Shown here: one piece after another, positions 55,018-64,000 of the stretch
How the letters are laid out: each line of letters starts with the position of its first letter
How positions within the stretch are numbered: position 1 is the stretch's first letter
Origin: Mesorhizobium alhagi CCNWXJ12-2
GTDB lineage: Bacteria > Pseudomonadota > Alphaproteobacteria > Rhizobiales > Rhizobiaceae
DNA length: 64,000 nucleotides
NCBI RefSeq assembly: GCF_000236565.1
Contig: NZ_AHAM01000021.1
Span: 1-64,000 of the forward strand
Direction: 5' to 3'
Translations under genes and position numbers: made by a program
Notes under the pieces: model-generated
The model's input: the letters and a program-made list of their open reading frames with translations, nothing else
The model's database searches: none
What the model was told of the DNA's origin: nothing

Positions 55018-57573
55018 CTAAAGCGTGCGGGTCACCATCTCGACGCGGAAGCACTCGATGACGTCGCCAGCGCGCATGTCTTCGTAGTTCTGGAACGCCA
55101 TGCCGCATTCCTGGCCGGCAGGGACTTCCGACACTTCGTCCTTGAAGCGCTTCAGCGTCTTCAGCGTGCCTTCGTGAATGACGACGTTGTCGCGGATCAG
55201 GCGGACGCCCGCACCGCGTTCGACCTTGCCTTCCGTGACACGGCAGCCGGCGATCTTGCCGACCTTGGTGATGTCGAAGATCTCGAGGATTTCCGCATTG
55301 CCGATGAAGGTCTCGCGACGCTCCGGCGACAGCAGGCCCGACATCGCCGCCTTAACGTCATCCACCAGATTGTAGATGATGTTGTAGTAGCGGATCTCGA
55401 TGCCGGCGGCTTCCGCCGCCTGGCGCGCCTGCGGGTTGGCGCGGACGTTGAAGCCGATCATCGCCGCGCCAGAGGTTGCCGCCAGTGACACGTCGCTTTC
55501 GGTGATGCCGCCGGCGCCGGCGTGAACGATGCGTGCCCGCACCTCGTCGGTTCCGAGCTTGTCGAGCGCTGCAACGATAGCCTCTACCGAGCCCTGCACG
55601 TCGCCCTTGATGACGAGCGGGAACTCCTTGAGGCCGCTCGACTGCAATTGCGTCATCATCTGCTCGAGCGAACCGCGCTGGCCGACATGCTTGGCCACCG
55701 CCTTGTCGCGAGCCAGACGCTGGCGATACTCGGTGATCTCGCGGGCGCGCGCCTCATTGTTGACGACTGCGAAGCGATCGCCGGCCTGGGGCGTGCCCTG
55801 GATGCCGAGGATTTCAACCGGGGTCGCCGGGAGGGCTTCGTCGAGTTGCTCGCCGCGATCTGTGACGAGCGCGCGAACACGGCCCCACTCGCTGCCGGCG
55901 ACGACGATGTCGCCGACCAAGAGCGTGCCCGTCTGCACCAGGACGGTCGCGACAGGGCCGCGGCCCTTGTCGAGCTTGGCCTCGATGACGACGCCCTCGG
56001 CGGTGCGGTCGGGGTTTGCCTTGAGGTCGAGAAGCTCGGCCTGCAGCAGGACCGCCTCGAGCAGCTTGTCGAGATTGGTGCCCTTGGTGGCCGAGACCTC
56101 GACGTCCAGCACGTCGCCGCCCATAGATTCCACGAACACTTCATGGCGCAGCAGGTCGGCCCGGATCTTCTGGGGATCGGCCTGCGGCTTGTCGATTTTG
56201 TTGATCGCCACGATGATCGGGACACCGGCAGCCTTGGCGTGGCTGATCGATTCCACCGTCTGCGGCATCACGCTGTCGTCGGCTGCCACCACCAGAATGG
56301 CGATGTCAGTGGCCTGCGCGCCGCGGGCGCGCATCGCCGTAAAGGCGGCGTGGCCGGGCGTGTCGATGAAGGTGATCTTCTGGCCGTTTTTCTCAACCTG
56401 ATAGGCGCCGATATGCTGGGTGATGCCGCCGGCTTCGCCCGACACGACATTGGCGTTGCGAATGGCGTCGAGCAGCGAGGTCTTGCCGTGATCGACATGG
56501 CCCATGATGGTGACGACCGGCGAACGCGGCTTCAGATCCTCGGGCTTGTCTTCGACATCGAACAGGCCGCCTTCGATATCCGACTCGGCGACGCGGCGAA
56601 CCGTATGGCCGAATTCGGAGGCGATCAGTTCGGCGGTGTCGGCGTCGATCACGTCGCCGGGCTTCAGGATCTGACCCTGCTTCATGAAATATTTGACGAC
56701 ATCGACCGCGCGCTCGGACATGCGCTGCGCGAGTTCCTGGATGGTGATGGTTTCGGGCAGCACGACTTCGCGCACGATCTTCTCGCGCGGCTCCTGATGC
56801 ATGGCGCGCTTGAATTTCTCCTGGCGGCGACGCATCGACGACAGCGAGCGGGCGCGGCCGTCGCCATCCGAAGTCGCCGTGCTGAGCGTCAGCTTGCCGC
56901 GGCGCCGATCTTCCTCGCCCTTGGCCTTGGCGGGACGCGCCACTTCCGGCGTGACGATGCGCTTGATCGGCGCGCCGCGGGCGAGCGCCGGGCTCTTGCT
57001 CTTGGCCTCCGGCTCATCATCAACGCCGATGTCGGATTGCGGCGCACGGCGGCGCGCTTCTTCTTCGGCGCGGCGGCGCGATTCGGCTTCGGCCTGCAGG
57101 CGCGCTTCCTCTTCCGCCTGGCGGCGGGCGGAAGCTTCACGCTCGCGCTTGCGCAGCTCTTCCTCTTCGAGGCGGCGCTTGGCTTCCTCAAGGGCGCGCT
57201 GGCGGTCCTCGACCTCGCGAGCCTTCGAACCTTCGAGGGCGCGACGGCGCGCTTCCATCTCGCTGGTGGACAGCTCGTTCAAGACGATGTGCGGACGCTC
57301 GACCGGGGCCGCCTTGGGCGCTTCCTGCTGGACGGCCGGAGCAGCAGCCGCGGGCGCCGCCGGCTTCGGCTTGAACACCGAGGCCGCCGCGTCCGGCTTG
57401 TCGCCGGGCATCGAGAATTTGCGCTTCTTGGTTTCGACAACCACGGACTTGGTGCGCCCATGCGAGAAGTTCTGCCGCACGGTGCCCTGCTCCAGTCCGG
57501 GCCGCTTCAGCGTCAGCGTCTTTTTGGTGTTAACGCTCAGCGTGTTGTCGTCACCGGTTTTCGTATCGCTCAT
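55018..57573 (-). CDS. infB: Translation initiation factor IF-2
   Basis: An 851-residue GTPase that places initiator tRNA on the ribosome. The N-terminus has the alphaproteobacterial motif [16 protein letters not shown], followed by a long charged Ala/Arg/Glu coiled region (about residues 100-215). IF2-N is near 265-320; the G domain begins about 350 with [16 protein letters not shown], then DTPGHAAF and NKIDKPQ. C-terminal domains end in VEMVTRTL. It overlaps the ylxR gene stop by ATGA. Confidence 0.97.
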   Translation of the reverse strand: MSDTKTGDDNTLSVNTKKTLTLKRPGLEQGTVRQNFSHGRTKSVVVETKKRKFSMPGDKPDAAASVFKPKPAAPAAAAPAVQQEAPKAAPVERPHIVLNELSTSEMEARRRALEGSKAREVEDRQRALEEAKRRLEEEELRKREREASARRQAEEEARLQAEAESRRRAEEEARRRAPQSDIGVDDEPEAKSKSPALARGAPIKRIVTPEVARPAKAKGEEDRRRGKLTLSTATSDGDGRARSLSSMRRRQEKFKRAMHQEPREKIVREVVLPETITIQELAQRMSERAVDVVKYFMKQGQILKPGDVIDADTAELIASEFGHTVRRVAESDIEGGLFDVEDKPEDLKPRSPVVTIMGHVDHGKTSLLDAIRNANVVSGEAGGITQHIGAYQVEKNGQKITFIDTPGHAAFTAMRARGAQATDIAILVVAADDSVMPQTVESISHAKAAGVPIIVAINKIDKPQADPQKIRADLLRHEVFVESMGGDVLDVEVSATKGTNLDKLLEAVLLQAELLDLKANPDRTAEGVVIEAKLDKGRGPVATVLVQTGTLLVGDIVVAGSEWGRVRALVTDRGEQLDEALPATPVEILGIQGTPQAGDRFAVVNNEARAREITEYRQRLARDKAVAKHVGQRGSLEQMMTQLQSSGLKEFPLVIKGDVQGSVEAIVAALDKLGTDEVRARIVHAGAGGITESDVSLAATSGAAMIGFNVRANPQARQAAEAAGIEIRYYNIIYNLVDDVKAAMSGLLSPERRETFIGNAEILEIFDITKVGKIAGCRVTEGKVERGAGVRLIRDNVVIHEGTLKTLKRFKDEVSEVPAGQECGMAFQNYEDMRAGDVIECFRVEMVTRTL

Positions 57574-58229
57574 TCCATATCCTCTGCGGCTTCATCTCCG
57601 TCAGCAATTGCCGCAAACATTGCCCGGTCATCCGGGGATCCGCCCCGGTATCGGTCAAGCGCAACCATGCGCTTCAACACCGCTTTTCCCGCGTCTTGCG
57701 CGAGAACGGCAGCATGTATCACATTTGTACCCCCCAATGCCAAACTCAAATCGGCTTCCGAAAAAAGTTTATAGGCATGGATATGGGGTCCGCCGGCGTA
57801 GGCGGTCGCCCGCCTCGCCTGAGTGATCTTGCGCAATCCGTCCGGCGATGCCTCTTCGGCATGCAGTACGAGTAGGGCTTCGCCGCTGCGCACGACGCTT
57901 TCGACCTTGGTCGCTCCCAATGCGACGGCGCCTGCCTTGCGCGCCAGACCAAGCGCGCCGAGCGCCGATTTCGCGAGCAACGCGTCGATCATCGCGCCGA
58001 GATCCGGCGGAACGGCCACCTCTTTCCTGAACGCTCGGGAAAACAGGTTCTTGGCCGCAGCCTTTTCTATATGTAGGCGCTCGCCGGTAACCCAGCAACC
58101 GCGGCCGGGCAGGTTTCTTTTCAGATCGGGAACGATGGCGCCGTCCGGCCCGACGACGAAACGGATCAGCTCATCCGGATCGGCGCTGTTGCGCGTGACG
58201 ATGCAGGTGCGATCGTTCATCTCGTCCAA
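57570..58229 (-). CDS. YlxR-YlxQ-type RNA-binding protein
   Basis: A 219-residue protein with a YlxR (DUF448) domain at about 5-85 ([41 protein letters not shown]) fused to an L7Ae/YlxQ-like domain at about 95-190 ([44 protein letters not shown]). The usual second cysteine-rich part of YlxR is reduced. The gene sits between nusA and infB as in most bacteria, where YlxR acts with RNA or RNase P. It is coupled to infB by ATGA overlap. Confidence 0.9.
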   Translation of the reverse strand: MDEMNDRTCIVTRNSADPDELIRFVVGPDGAIVPDLKRNLPGRGCWVTGERLHIEKAAAKNLFSRAFRKEVAVPPDLGAMIDALLAKSALGALGLARKAGAVALGATKVESVVRSGEALLVLHAEEASPDGLRKITQARRATAYAGGPHIHAYKLFSEADLSLALGGTNVIHAAVLAQDAGKAVLKRMVALDRYRGGSPDDRAMFAAIADGDEAAEDME

Positions 58230-58258
58230 GGGCGGCTCGTGTGCGATGCGTGTTCACC

Positions 58259-59872
58259 TCACGCACCGGCGGCAAGATCGGCCGCTTCTTCTTCACCGGC
58301 CAATTCTTCCTCGGTGATCCAGCCGGCCTTGAGGCGGGCGGCCATCACCATCTGCTCGGCGTCCGCACGCGAAATCGAGTGATTTGCCAGAACGCCGGTG
58401 AAGAACTTGGTCTCGCCGTCCTTGCGCTCCTTCCAGCCGACAAGATCGTCGACCGCATAACCAGCAAAGTCCTCGATCGACTTCACGCCGTCCTCGCCGA
58501 GCGTCGCCATCATGGCGGTGGTGATGCCGGGGATTTCGCGCAGTTCGTCCAAAACGCCCAAAGCGCGGCGCTTCTCGTCATGCTCCGCTTCGATCTTGGC
58601 GAGATACTCCTTGGCGCGCGACTGGATTTCGTTAGCCGTGTCCTCGTCGAAGCCGTCGATCGAGGCGATCTCGTCCTGGTCGACGAAGGCCACTTCCTCG
58701 ACGCTGGTAAAACCTTCGGAAGCCAGCACCTGGCCGACCATCTCATCGACGTCCAGCGCTTCCATGAACAGGGTCGAACGCTCGACGAATTCCTTCTGGC
58801 GGCGTTCGGATTCTTCCTGCTCGGTGAGGATGTCGATGTCCCAGCCGGTCAACTGCGAAGCGAGGCGCACATTCTGGCCGCGGCGGCCGATGGCCAGCGA
58901 AAGCTGGTCGTCGGGCACCACGACTTCGATGCGCTCGGCATCCTCGTCGAGAACGACCTTGGCGACCTCGGCCGGTTGCAGCGCGTTGACGATGAAGGAA
59001 GCGGCCGATGGCGACCACGGAATGATGTCGATCTTCTCACCCTGCAGTTCGGCGACGACCGCCTGGACGCGCGAGCCGCGCATACCGACGCAGGCGCCGA
59101 CCGGGTCGATCGACGAATCGCGCGAAATCACGGCGATCTTGGCGCGCGAACCCGGGTCGCGGGCGACCGACTTGATCTCGATGATGCCGTCATAGATTTC
59201 CGGCACTTCCATGGTGAAGAGCTTCGCCATGAACTGCGGATGTGTGCGCGACAGGAAAATCTGCGGGCCGCGCTGCTCGCGGCGCACGTCGTACACATAG
59301 GCGCGGACGCGGTCGCCGTACTTGTAGTTTTCGCGGGGGATCAATTCGTCGCGGCGGATGATCGCCTCGCCGCGGCCGAGATCGACGATGACGTTGCCGT
59401 ATTCGACCCGCTTGACAGTGCCGTTGAGGATCTCGCCGATACGGTCCTTGTATTCGTCGTATTGGCGATCACGCTCAGCCTCGCGCACCTTCTGCACAAT
59501 GACCTGCTTGGCCGACTGGGCGGCGATGCGGCCGAAATCCATCGGCGGCAGCTGCTCGGCGATGAAGTCGCCGACCTGCGCGTCCGGATTGCGCTCGCGG
59601 GCCGAGGACAGCGCGATCTGCGTGGCGTAGTCTTCGACGTTCTCGACGACTTCCATCAGCCGCTGCAGCTTCATCTCACCGGTATTCGGATTGATGTCGG
59701 CGCGGATGTTGGTTTCCTGGCCGTAGCGCGAGCGTGCGGCCTTCTGGATCGCATCGGCCATGGCCGCGATCACGATCGATTTGTCGATAGACTTCTCACG
59801 CGCAACCGCATCGGCGATCTGCAGCAGTTCAAGTCTGTTCGCACTGACTACCATTTTCGTCTCCCGGAACAA
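58259..59872 (-). CDS. nusA: Transcription termination/antitermination factor NusA
   Basis: A 537-residue RNA polymerase-binding factor. The N-terminal domain (about 1-130) begins [25 protein letters not shown] (the start codon is preceded by a possible alternative 4 codons upstream); S1 is around 140-200 ([39 protein letters not shown]), followed by two KH domains to about 345 and two C-terminal helix-hairpin repeats ([16 protein letters not shown]..., [23 protein letters not shown]). It sits in the rimP-nusA-ylxR-infB order. Confidence 0.96.
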   Translation of the reverse strand: MFRETKMVVSANRLELLQIADAVAREKSIDKSIVIAAMADAIQKAARSRYGQETNIRADINPNTGEMKLQRLMEVVENVEDYATQIALSSARERNPDAQVGDFIAEQLPPMDFGRIAAQSAKQVIVQKVREAERDRQYDEYKDRIGEILNGTVKRVEYGNVIVDLGRGEAIIRRDELIPRENYKYGDRVRAYVYDVRREQRGPQIFLSRTHPQFMAKLFTMEVPEIYDGIIEIKSVARDPGSRAKIAVISRDSSIDPVGACVGMRGSRVQAVVAELQGEKIDIIPWSPSAASFIVNALQPAEVAKVVLDEDAERIEVVVPDDQLSLAIGRRGQNVRLASQLTGWDIDILTEQEESERRQKEFVERSTLFMEALDVDEMVGQVLASEGFTSVEEVAFVDQDEIASIDGFDEDTANEIQSRAKEYLAKIEAEHDEKRRALGVLDELREIPGITTAMMATLGEDGVKSIEDFAGYAVDDLVGWKERKDGETKFFTGVLANHSISRADAEQMVMAARLKAGWITEEELAGEEEAADLAAGA

Positions 59873-59903
59873 TGCCGGCGGAACCTTCCGCGCGGCTGCT
59901 CAA

Positions 59904-60533
59904 TCAAACTTCGGTTTCGTTCTGTTCTTCCTGGTCGTCGTCGGGTTCGCCACGACGCTTCCTGGCTTCCTTGCGCGCCTTGTTGTCCTTCGACAACGCG
60001 TCGCGAATGAGATCGTCGGTCAGGATCAACCGCGCCTCGGCGATCGCCTCGAACGGCACACGAACGCTCGGCTCCTCGCCATAAGCCGCCTGGTCGCGCT
60101 CGATGACGACGCCATCCTCGTCGGCTGACACGATCTTGCCGCGAAAGCGCTTGCGGTCGGCGACCAGGATCGACGTTTCCATCTTGACGAGATGACCGGT
60201 CCACGCGGCGAAATCGGATTTGCGGACCAGCGGACGGTCGATGCCGGGCGACGAAACTTCGAGATGATAGGCCTTGTCGATCGGATCGTCGACGTCGAGC
60301 GCCGGCGACACCGCACGGCTAACCTCTTCGCAATCCTCGACGGTCATCGTGCCGTCCTCGCGCTCGGCCATGATCTGCAGGGTCAGGCCGTTCTGGCCCG
60401 ACAGCCGCACGCGCACAAGGCGAAAGCCGATAGCGCGCAACACCGGCTGGATGATCGACGCCACGCGCGCATCCATGCCGCTCTCGCGGATGATGCGGTC
60501 GTCGCCGATGCCTTCGCCTGTGGTTTCGCTCAT
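59904..60533 (-). CDS. rimP: Ribosome maturation factor RimP
   Basis: A 209-residue protein needed for 30S assembly. The conserved core is [65 protein letters not shown], followed by a Sm-like C-terminal domain and an acidic tail. The start at 60533 (MSETTGEG) is preferred: the frame extends 24 codons upstream through a terminator-like hairpin. It heads the nusA-infB operon, 31 nt before nusA. Confidence 0.94.
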   Translation of the reverse strand: MSETTGEGIGDDRIIRESGMDARVASIIQPVLRAIGFRLVRVRLSGQNGLTLQIMAEREDGTMTVEDCEEVSRAVSPALDVDDPIDKAYHLEVSSPGIDRPLVRKSDFAAWTGHLVKMETSILVADRKRFRGKIVSADEDGVVIERDQAAYGEEPSVRVPFEAIAEARLILTDDLIRDALSKDNKARKEARKRRGEPDDDQEEQNETEV

Positions 60534-60556
60534 GCCGTCTCCGGGCGGTCCAGGTA

Positions 60557-60590
60557 ACAAAAAAGAGCGGGACCGGGTGGACCCACTCTT
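60557..60590 (-). terminator. Terminator-like leader hairpin before rimP
   Basis: On the minus strand AAGAGTGGG pairs with CCCGCTCTT (one G-U) over a 10-nt loop, followed by TTTTTTGTT. It ends about 24 nt before the rimP ATG and about 20 nt after the predicted transcription start. It could be an attenuator of the rimP-nusA-infB operon. Confidence 0.7.
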
Positions 60591-60617
60591 CGTCATACCG
60601 ACCAAGAATTTGATGCC

Positions 60618-60646
60618 GATATAGTCCTATTGGGAGTTATTTGCAA
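60618..60646 (-). promoter_or_regulatory. Candidate sigma-70-type promoter for rimP operon
   Basis: On the minus strand, TTGCAA (60641-60646) and TATATC (60618-60623) are spaced by 17 bp. Transcription would start near 60611 and meet the leader hairpin within about 50 nt. This is motif reading only. Confidence 0.55.
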
Positions 60647-60810
60647 GAGTTGACGCATGTCGCCAGACATCTCGACGACGGCCTCGCCGCAGGAGCACGA
60701 TACGAAGCACCAATGCGCCGGCGGCATGCCTGCATTGCGGCCAAGGGTCTGACAAACCGCCCGCCGAGTGCCTACCTATGTTGCATCGCACAACGCGAAA
60801 GGAACATAGC

Positions 60811-60975
60811 ATGTCATATCGTCAACAGCGCGCGAGACTAGGCGAATTTTTCAACCTGTTCGGCAGCGCCATTGCGGCCGCCTCCGCGGTCGAGAATGGC
60901 CGCCAACCGGCAGCGCGCGATCTGCGCGCCCTGGGGATCGATCCCGCGCGGTTCCGCCAGATCAAAAGCCTCTAA
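60811..60975 (+). CDS. Small uncharacterised 54-residue protein
   Basis: I do not recognise a named family. The protein reads MSYRQQRARLGEFFNLFGSA, then IAAASAVENGRQPAARDLRALGIDPARFRQIKSL. It appears to be an amphipathic N-terminal helix with an Ala-rich middle and a C-terminal Leu-Gly-Ile-Asp-Pro-x-x-Phe motif, which resembles short conserved rhizobial proteins. AAAGGAA lies 7-13 nt before the ATG, which supports translation. It is isolated, divergent from rimP and convergent with tctA. An upstream TTG extension adds eleven residues and is less likely. Confidence 0.7.
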   Translation: MSYRQQRARLGEFFNLFGSAIAAASAVENGRQPAARDLRALGIDPARFRQIKSL

Positions 60976-61024
60976 TTGCCGTCAATAGTCGCTACCCCCG
61001 GCCGCACAGCAACTGGGGAGGACT

Positions 61025-62542
61025 TCAATCCTCGTCGCCGGCCAATTGCGCCAGTACCTTGCCTTGTCCCCGCGCCCGCAGGATCATCGGCAGGACGACG
61101 GCGGTTACCGCTAGTAGAAGTAGAACGATGGCGATCGGCGAGCCTACCAGAACAGTCGGATCGCCTTGGCTGATCGCAAGCGCGCGGCGCAATTGCTGCT
61201 CCGCCATCGGTCCGAGTATCAGCCCGACGACCACCGGCGCGATCGGGTAGCCGAAGCGCCTAAGCCCATATCCCATAAGACCAAACGCCAGCAGCATGCC
61301 GAGTTCGAAACTCGACGGGTTGGCTCCGATCGTGCCGAGCGTGGCGAACATCAGGATGCCGGCATAAAGCCAATGCGTCGGGATGCTCAACAATCTGACC
61401 CACAGCCCGATCAGCGGCAGGTTCAACACTACGAGCATGAAATTTGCGACCAAAAGGCTGGCGATCAGGCCCCAAACAAGCTGCGGATTGTTGGCAAACA
61501 GCAGCGGCCCCGGCTGCAGGCCGAATTGCTGGAATCCGGCAAGCATAATGGCGGCCGTCGCGGTCGTCGGCAGGCCGAGCGTCAGCAGCGGCACGAGCGT
61601 GCCCGCGGCGGACGCGTTGTTTGCCGCCTCCGGCCCGGCGACGCCCTCGATGGCGCCATGGCCGAATTCCTCGGGTTTCGTGGTGAGTTGCTTTTCCACC
61701 GAATAGGACAGGAAGGTGCCGATTTCGGCGCCGCCCGCCGGCATCGCCCCGATTGGAAAGCCGATAGCGGTGCCGCGCAGCCAAGGCTTCCATGAACGCG
61801 CCCAGTCCTCACGGTTCATCCACACCGAGCCTTTTACCGGCTCGATCTTCTGTTCGCGGGCGCTCTTGGTCGCCGCAACGCTCAATGCCTCTCCGACCGC
61901 AAACAAAGCGACTGCCAGCGTCGTCACCTCGATGCCGTCCAAAAGGTCGGGAATTCCGAATGCCAGCCGGGCCTGTCCGGTCTGGAGGTCGATGCCGATC
62001 AGGCCTAGCGTCAGGCCGATGGCCAGCGCCGTCAATCCGCGCAGCGCCGAATCGCCGAAAGCCGCCGAGACGGTCATGAAGGCAAGCACCATCAGCGCGA
62101 AATATTCAGCCGGCCCAAACGACAGCGCAATGCTTACGATCCAGGGCGCGATGAAAGCCAGGCCGAGTGTAGCAATGAGCCCGGCGATGAAGGATCCAAT
62201 CGCCGCGGTCGCAAGCGCCGGGCCGCCACGCCCCGCCCTGGCCATCTTGTTGCCTTCGAGCGCAGTGACGATGGAAGCGCTTTCGCCAGGCGTGTTGAGC
62301 AGGATCGAGGTGGTCGAACCGCCATACATGCCGCCGTAATAGATGCCTGCGAACATGATCAGCGAACCGGCGGGATCAAGCTTGTAGGTGACAGGCAGCA
62401 ACAGCGCGACAGTCAAGGCCGGGCCGATGCCCGGCAACACGCCGACAGCGGTGCCAAGCGTCACGCCAACCAGTGCGTAAAACAGATTGATGGGCTCGAG
62501 GGCGGTAAGCAGCCCTTGCGCGAGCAGAGCGAAAGTATCCAT
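61025..62542 (-). CDS. tctA: Tripartite tricarboxylate transporter large permease TctA
   Basis: A 505-residue inner-membrane permease with about 11-12 helices. The family signature is in [58 protein letters not shown] near the N-terminus; a second conserved region is [21 protein letters not shown] near 260. It is the last gene of tctC-tctB-tctA, 18 nt after tctB. The substrate is set by TctC and is not predictable. Confidence 0.95.
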   Translation of the reverse strand: MDTFALLAQGLLTALEPINLFYALVGVTLGTAVGVLPGIGPALTVALLLPVTYKLDPAGSLIMFAGIYYGGMYGGSTTSILLNTPGESASIVTALEGNKMARAGRGGPALATAAIGSFIAGLIATLGLAFIAPWIVSIALSFGPAEYFALMVLAFMTVSAAFGDSALRGLTALAIGLTLGLIGIDLQTGQARLAFGIPDLLDGIEVTTLAVALFAVGEALSVAATKSAREQKIEPVKGSVWMNREDWARSWKPWLRGTAIGFPIGAMPAGGAEIGTFLSYSVEKQLTTKPEEFGHGAIEGVAGPEAANNASAAGTLVPLLTLGLPTTATAAIMLAGFQQFGLQPGPLLFANNPQLVWGLIASLLVANFMLVVLNLPLIGLWVRLLSIPTHWLYAGILMFATLGTIGANPSSFELGMLLAFGLMGYGLRRFGYPIAPVVVGLILGPMAEQQLRRALAISQGDPTVLVGSPIAIVLLLLAVTAVVLPMILRARGQGKVLAQLAGDED

Positions 62543-62560
62543 GCCTTCGTCTAACCTCGC

Positions 62561-63046
62561 TTAAAATAGTCGCTCAAGGGGACCGGCGGGCAGAGCTAGC
62601 TGCAGGCCCTTTGCGAAGACGAACCAGATGGCGAAGGCGAGAACAATGCCGAGCGGCACCGTCATCCACAACGGACCCTTGCCGAAACCGCGTGCGGTGG
62701 CTGCAAAAAGCAGGCCGGTGGCGATCGAGAAGCCGACGGTTTTCAGGAGCAGCATCTGCGCCGCGAGGCCCCCGACAATCCAGAGCATCGGCGGAAAGTT
62801 CTGTTCTTCGCGCTGCGGAAAATCGCCGCGTAAAGCTACATATGCCGTACAGATCGCAAGGACAAACAGGCCGAAGGCGATCACATAGGGGAAAGTTGTT
62901 GGCCCAATCCGCGCATAGGTAGCTGCACCGCCCATATTGGCGGTGCTCCAGGCGATCACAATAGCAACCACAGCCAGCGCCGCGGCAATGACAAGCGCCG
63001 CCCGGTCGGGGCGACGCTCCTGACGTGGCTGGTTGCCGTCGCTCAT
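62561..63046 (-). CDS. tctB: Tripartite tricarboxylate transporter small permease TctB
   Basis: A 161-residue membrane protein with four predicted helices (AALVIAAALAVVAIVIAWSTA, FPYVIAFGLFVLAICTAYVAL, MLWIVGGLAAQMLLLKTVGF and MTVPLGIVLAFAIWFVFAKGL), the arrangement of TctB. A short basic N-terminus precedes the first helix. Its start overlaps the tctC stop by ATGA, and tctA follows by 18 nt. Confidence 0.9.
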   Translation of the reverse strand: MSDGNQPRQERRPDRAALVIAAALAVVAIVIAWSTANMGGAATYARIGPTTFPYVIAFGLFVLAICTAYVALRGDFPQREEQNFPPMLWIVGGLAAQMLLLKTVGFSIATGLLFAATARGFGKGPLWMTVPLGIVLAFAIWFVFAKGLQLALPAGPLERLF

Positions 63047-63987
63047 TTAACGAGGCCGATATCTTTCAGAATGGCCGAAGTCGATTCGATGTCCTTGGCA
63101 AGCTGGGCCTTGAACTCGTCGCCGGCGAGATAGGTGTTCGCCCAGCCATTGTCGGCGAGGATCTTCTTCCAGGTTTCCGACATCGCCATCTTTTCGATGT
63201 CGGCGTTTATGGCGGCCGTCTGCTCGTCGGTGATGCCGGGACCAGCCGCAACCATGCGCCAGTTCTGGATCGAAACGTCGACACCGGCTTCCTTGAAGGT
63301 CGGCGCGTCGATGCCTTCAACCTTCTCGTCGCTCGAAATGCCGATGATGCGCAACGCGCCGGCTTCGATCTGCGAGGCAAACTCGCCGTAACCCGAGATG
63401 CCGACTGTCACCTGACCGCCAAGGATGGCGGCGAGCGCTTCGCCGCCGCCGGAAAAGGCGATGTAGTTGACCTTGGTCGGGTCGACGCCGACGGCCTTGG
63501 CGATCAGGCCGGCCGTGATGTGGTCGGTGCCGCCGGCGGAACCGCCGCCCCAGGAAACCGCGCCCGGATCGGCCTTCAGCTTTTCGACCAGACCGGCCAT
63601 GTCCATGATGTCGGAAGCGGCAGGCACAACGATCGCTTCATATTCGCCGGTGAGGCGAGCGATCGGCGTTACCTGGTCGAGCGTCACCGGAGACGCATTG
63701 GTGAGAATTGCGCCGACCATGACATAACCGCCGACGATCAACTGCGACGGGTCGCCGCTAGCCTGGTTGACGAACTGGGCAAGTCCGATCGTGCCGCCGG
63801 CGCCCGGAACATTGGTCACCTGCACGTTGCCGGAAATCTTCTCGTCCTGCAGCGCGGTCTGCATCGAGCGGGCCGTCTGGTCCCAGCCGCCGCCAGGAGC
63901 GGCGGGCGCCATGATCTTGTAGTCGGCCGCGTGGGCCGGCAGCGCCAAAAAGGCGCCGAGGATGGATGCAAATACGAAATGCTTCAC
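63043..63987 (-). CDS. tctC: Tripartite tricarboxylate transporter substrate-binding protein TctC
   Basis: A 314-residue periplasmic binding protein of the Bug/TctC family. The Sec signal ends near AHAAD (about residue 20). The body has [28 protein letters not shown], a common ligand-binding loop, and [27 protein letters not shown]. The start is a GTG at 63987 with a strong AGGAGGA eight bases upstream (63994-64000). It is the first gene of the tct operon and lies at the window edge; control elements are outside. Confidence 0.93.
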   Translation of the reverse strand: MKHFVFASILGAFLALPAHAADYKIMAPAAPGGGWDQTARSMQTALQDEKISGNVQVTNVPGAGGTIGLAQFVNQASGDPSQLIVGGYVMVGAILTNASPVTLDQVTPIARLTGEYEAIVVPAASDIMDMAGLVEKLKADPGAVSWGGGSAGGTDHITAGLIAKAVGVDPTKVNYIAFSGGGEALAAILGGQVTVGISGYGEFASQIEAGALRIIGISSDEKVEGIDAPTFKEAGVDVSIQNWRMVAAGPGITDEQTAAINADIEKMAMSETWKKILADNGWANTYLAGDEFKAQLAKDIESTSAILKDIGLVK

Positions 63988-64000
63988 TGAATTTCCTCCT

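Noticed and set aside
55522-57774. Long plus-strand open frame opposite infB
   Set aside because: Antisense shadow of the charged IF-2 N-terminal region; composition is unnatural and there is no ribosome-binding site or family match.
60534-60605. 24-codon N-terminal extension of RimP
   Set aside because: It would be translated through the terminator-like hairpin and RimP homologues begin at the later ATG.
61025-63987. Orphan tct operon lacking TctD/TctE regulators as an oddity
   Set aside because: The operon starts at the window edge, so regulators may simply lie outside.
1-64000. CRISPR arrays, tRNA genes, prophage or integrated element
   Set aside because: No regularly spaced repeats, T-loop/acceptor patterns, integrase or phage genes were seen; gene content is chromosomal core.

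Overview
The window is a core-chromosome segment of a high-GC alphaproteobacterium, most likely a Mesorhizobium/Phyllobacteriaceae-type member of the Hyphomicrobiales (Rhizobiales). The support is gene content and order: rpsT next to dnaA, dnaA-dnaN-recF, irr divergent from fabA-fabB-fabI, a complete Flp/Tad (Cpa) pilus locus, a Yej-type ABC transporter, and a rimP-nusA-ylxR-infB-rbfA-truB-rpsO-pnp translation/RNA cluster. The genus is inferred from resemblance, not from a database search. I see no prophage, CRISPR array, tRNA, rRNA or insertion-sequence transposase.

Layout. 1-6.5 kb: 5' part of dnaX, the SRP RNA gene, a HIT protein, nudC, a MarR-GNAT fusion with two operator-like palindromes, pheA, kdsB and a membrane-anchored cytochrome c. 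6.6-15.3 kb: two tandem YejA-like binding proteins, yejB, yejE, yejF and a glyoxylate/hydroxypyruvate reductase. 15.3-19.4 kb: NlpC/P60 peptidase, MarR regulator, M17 aminopeptidase, the TadD-like lipoprotein and a VOC protein. 19.5-30.7 kb: tad/cpa pilus locus (cpaB-C-D-E-F-tadB-tadC on minus; cpaA and the Flp pilin separately on minus; a short CpaC-N-like protein and two TadE-like pseudopilins on plus). 30.8-34.2 kb: deoB, mutM, enoyl-CoA hydratase, rpsT. 34.2-39.0 kb: an 806-nt regulatory region, then dnaA, dnaN, recF.

39.1-43.2 kb: MoeB/ThiF-like protein, GNAT, split aconitase X, a palindromic repeat pair and a D-2-hydroxyacid dehydrogenase. 43.4-47.6 kb: SH3 protein, DUF4260 protein, Irr, then fabA-fabB-fabI. 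47.6-49.3 kb: RsmC-like methyltransferase and a small RHH-like/SRPBCC two-gene unit with a palindrome at its start. 49.4-60.6 kb: pnp, rpsO, corA, truB, rbfA, infB, ylxR, nusA, rimP, with hairpins at several junctions. 60.8-64 kb: a 54-residue orphan protein and tctC-tctB-tctA.

Most genes are housekeeping. The less expected signals are regulatory: paired palindromes before the MarR-GNAT fusion, a palindrome abutting the RHH-like gene, a terminator-like hairpin between a candidate promoter and rimP, a long hairpin between infB and rbfA, a GANTC/DnaA-box cluster upstream of dnaA, and CtrA-like motifs near pilus genes. No clearly new large system stands out; the best small candidate is the RHH-SRPBCC pair.
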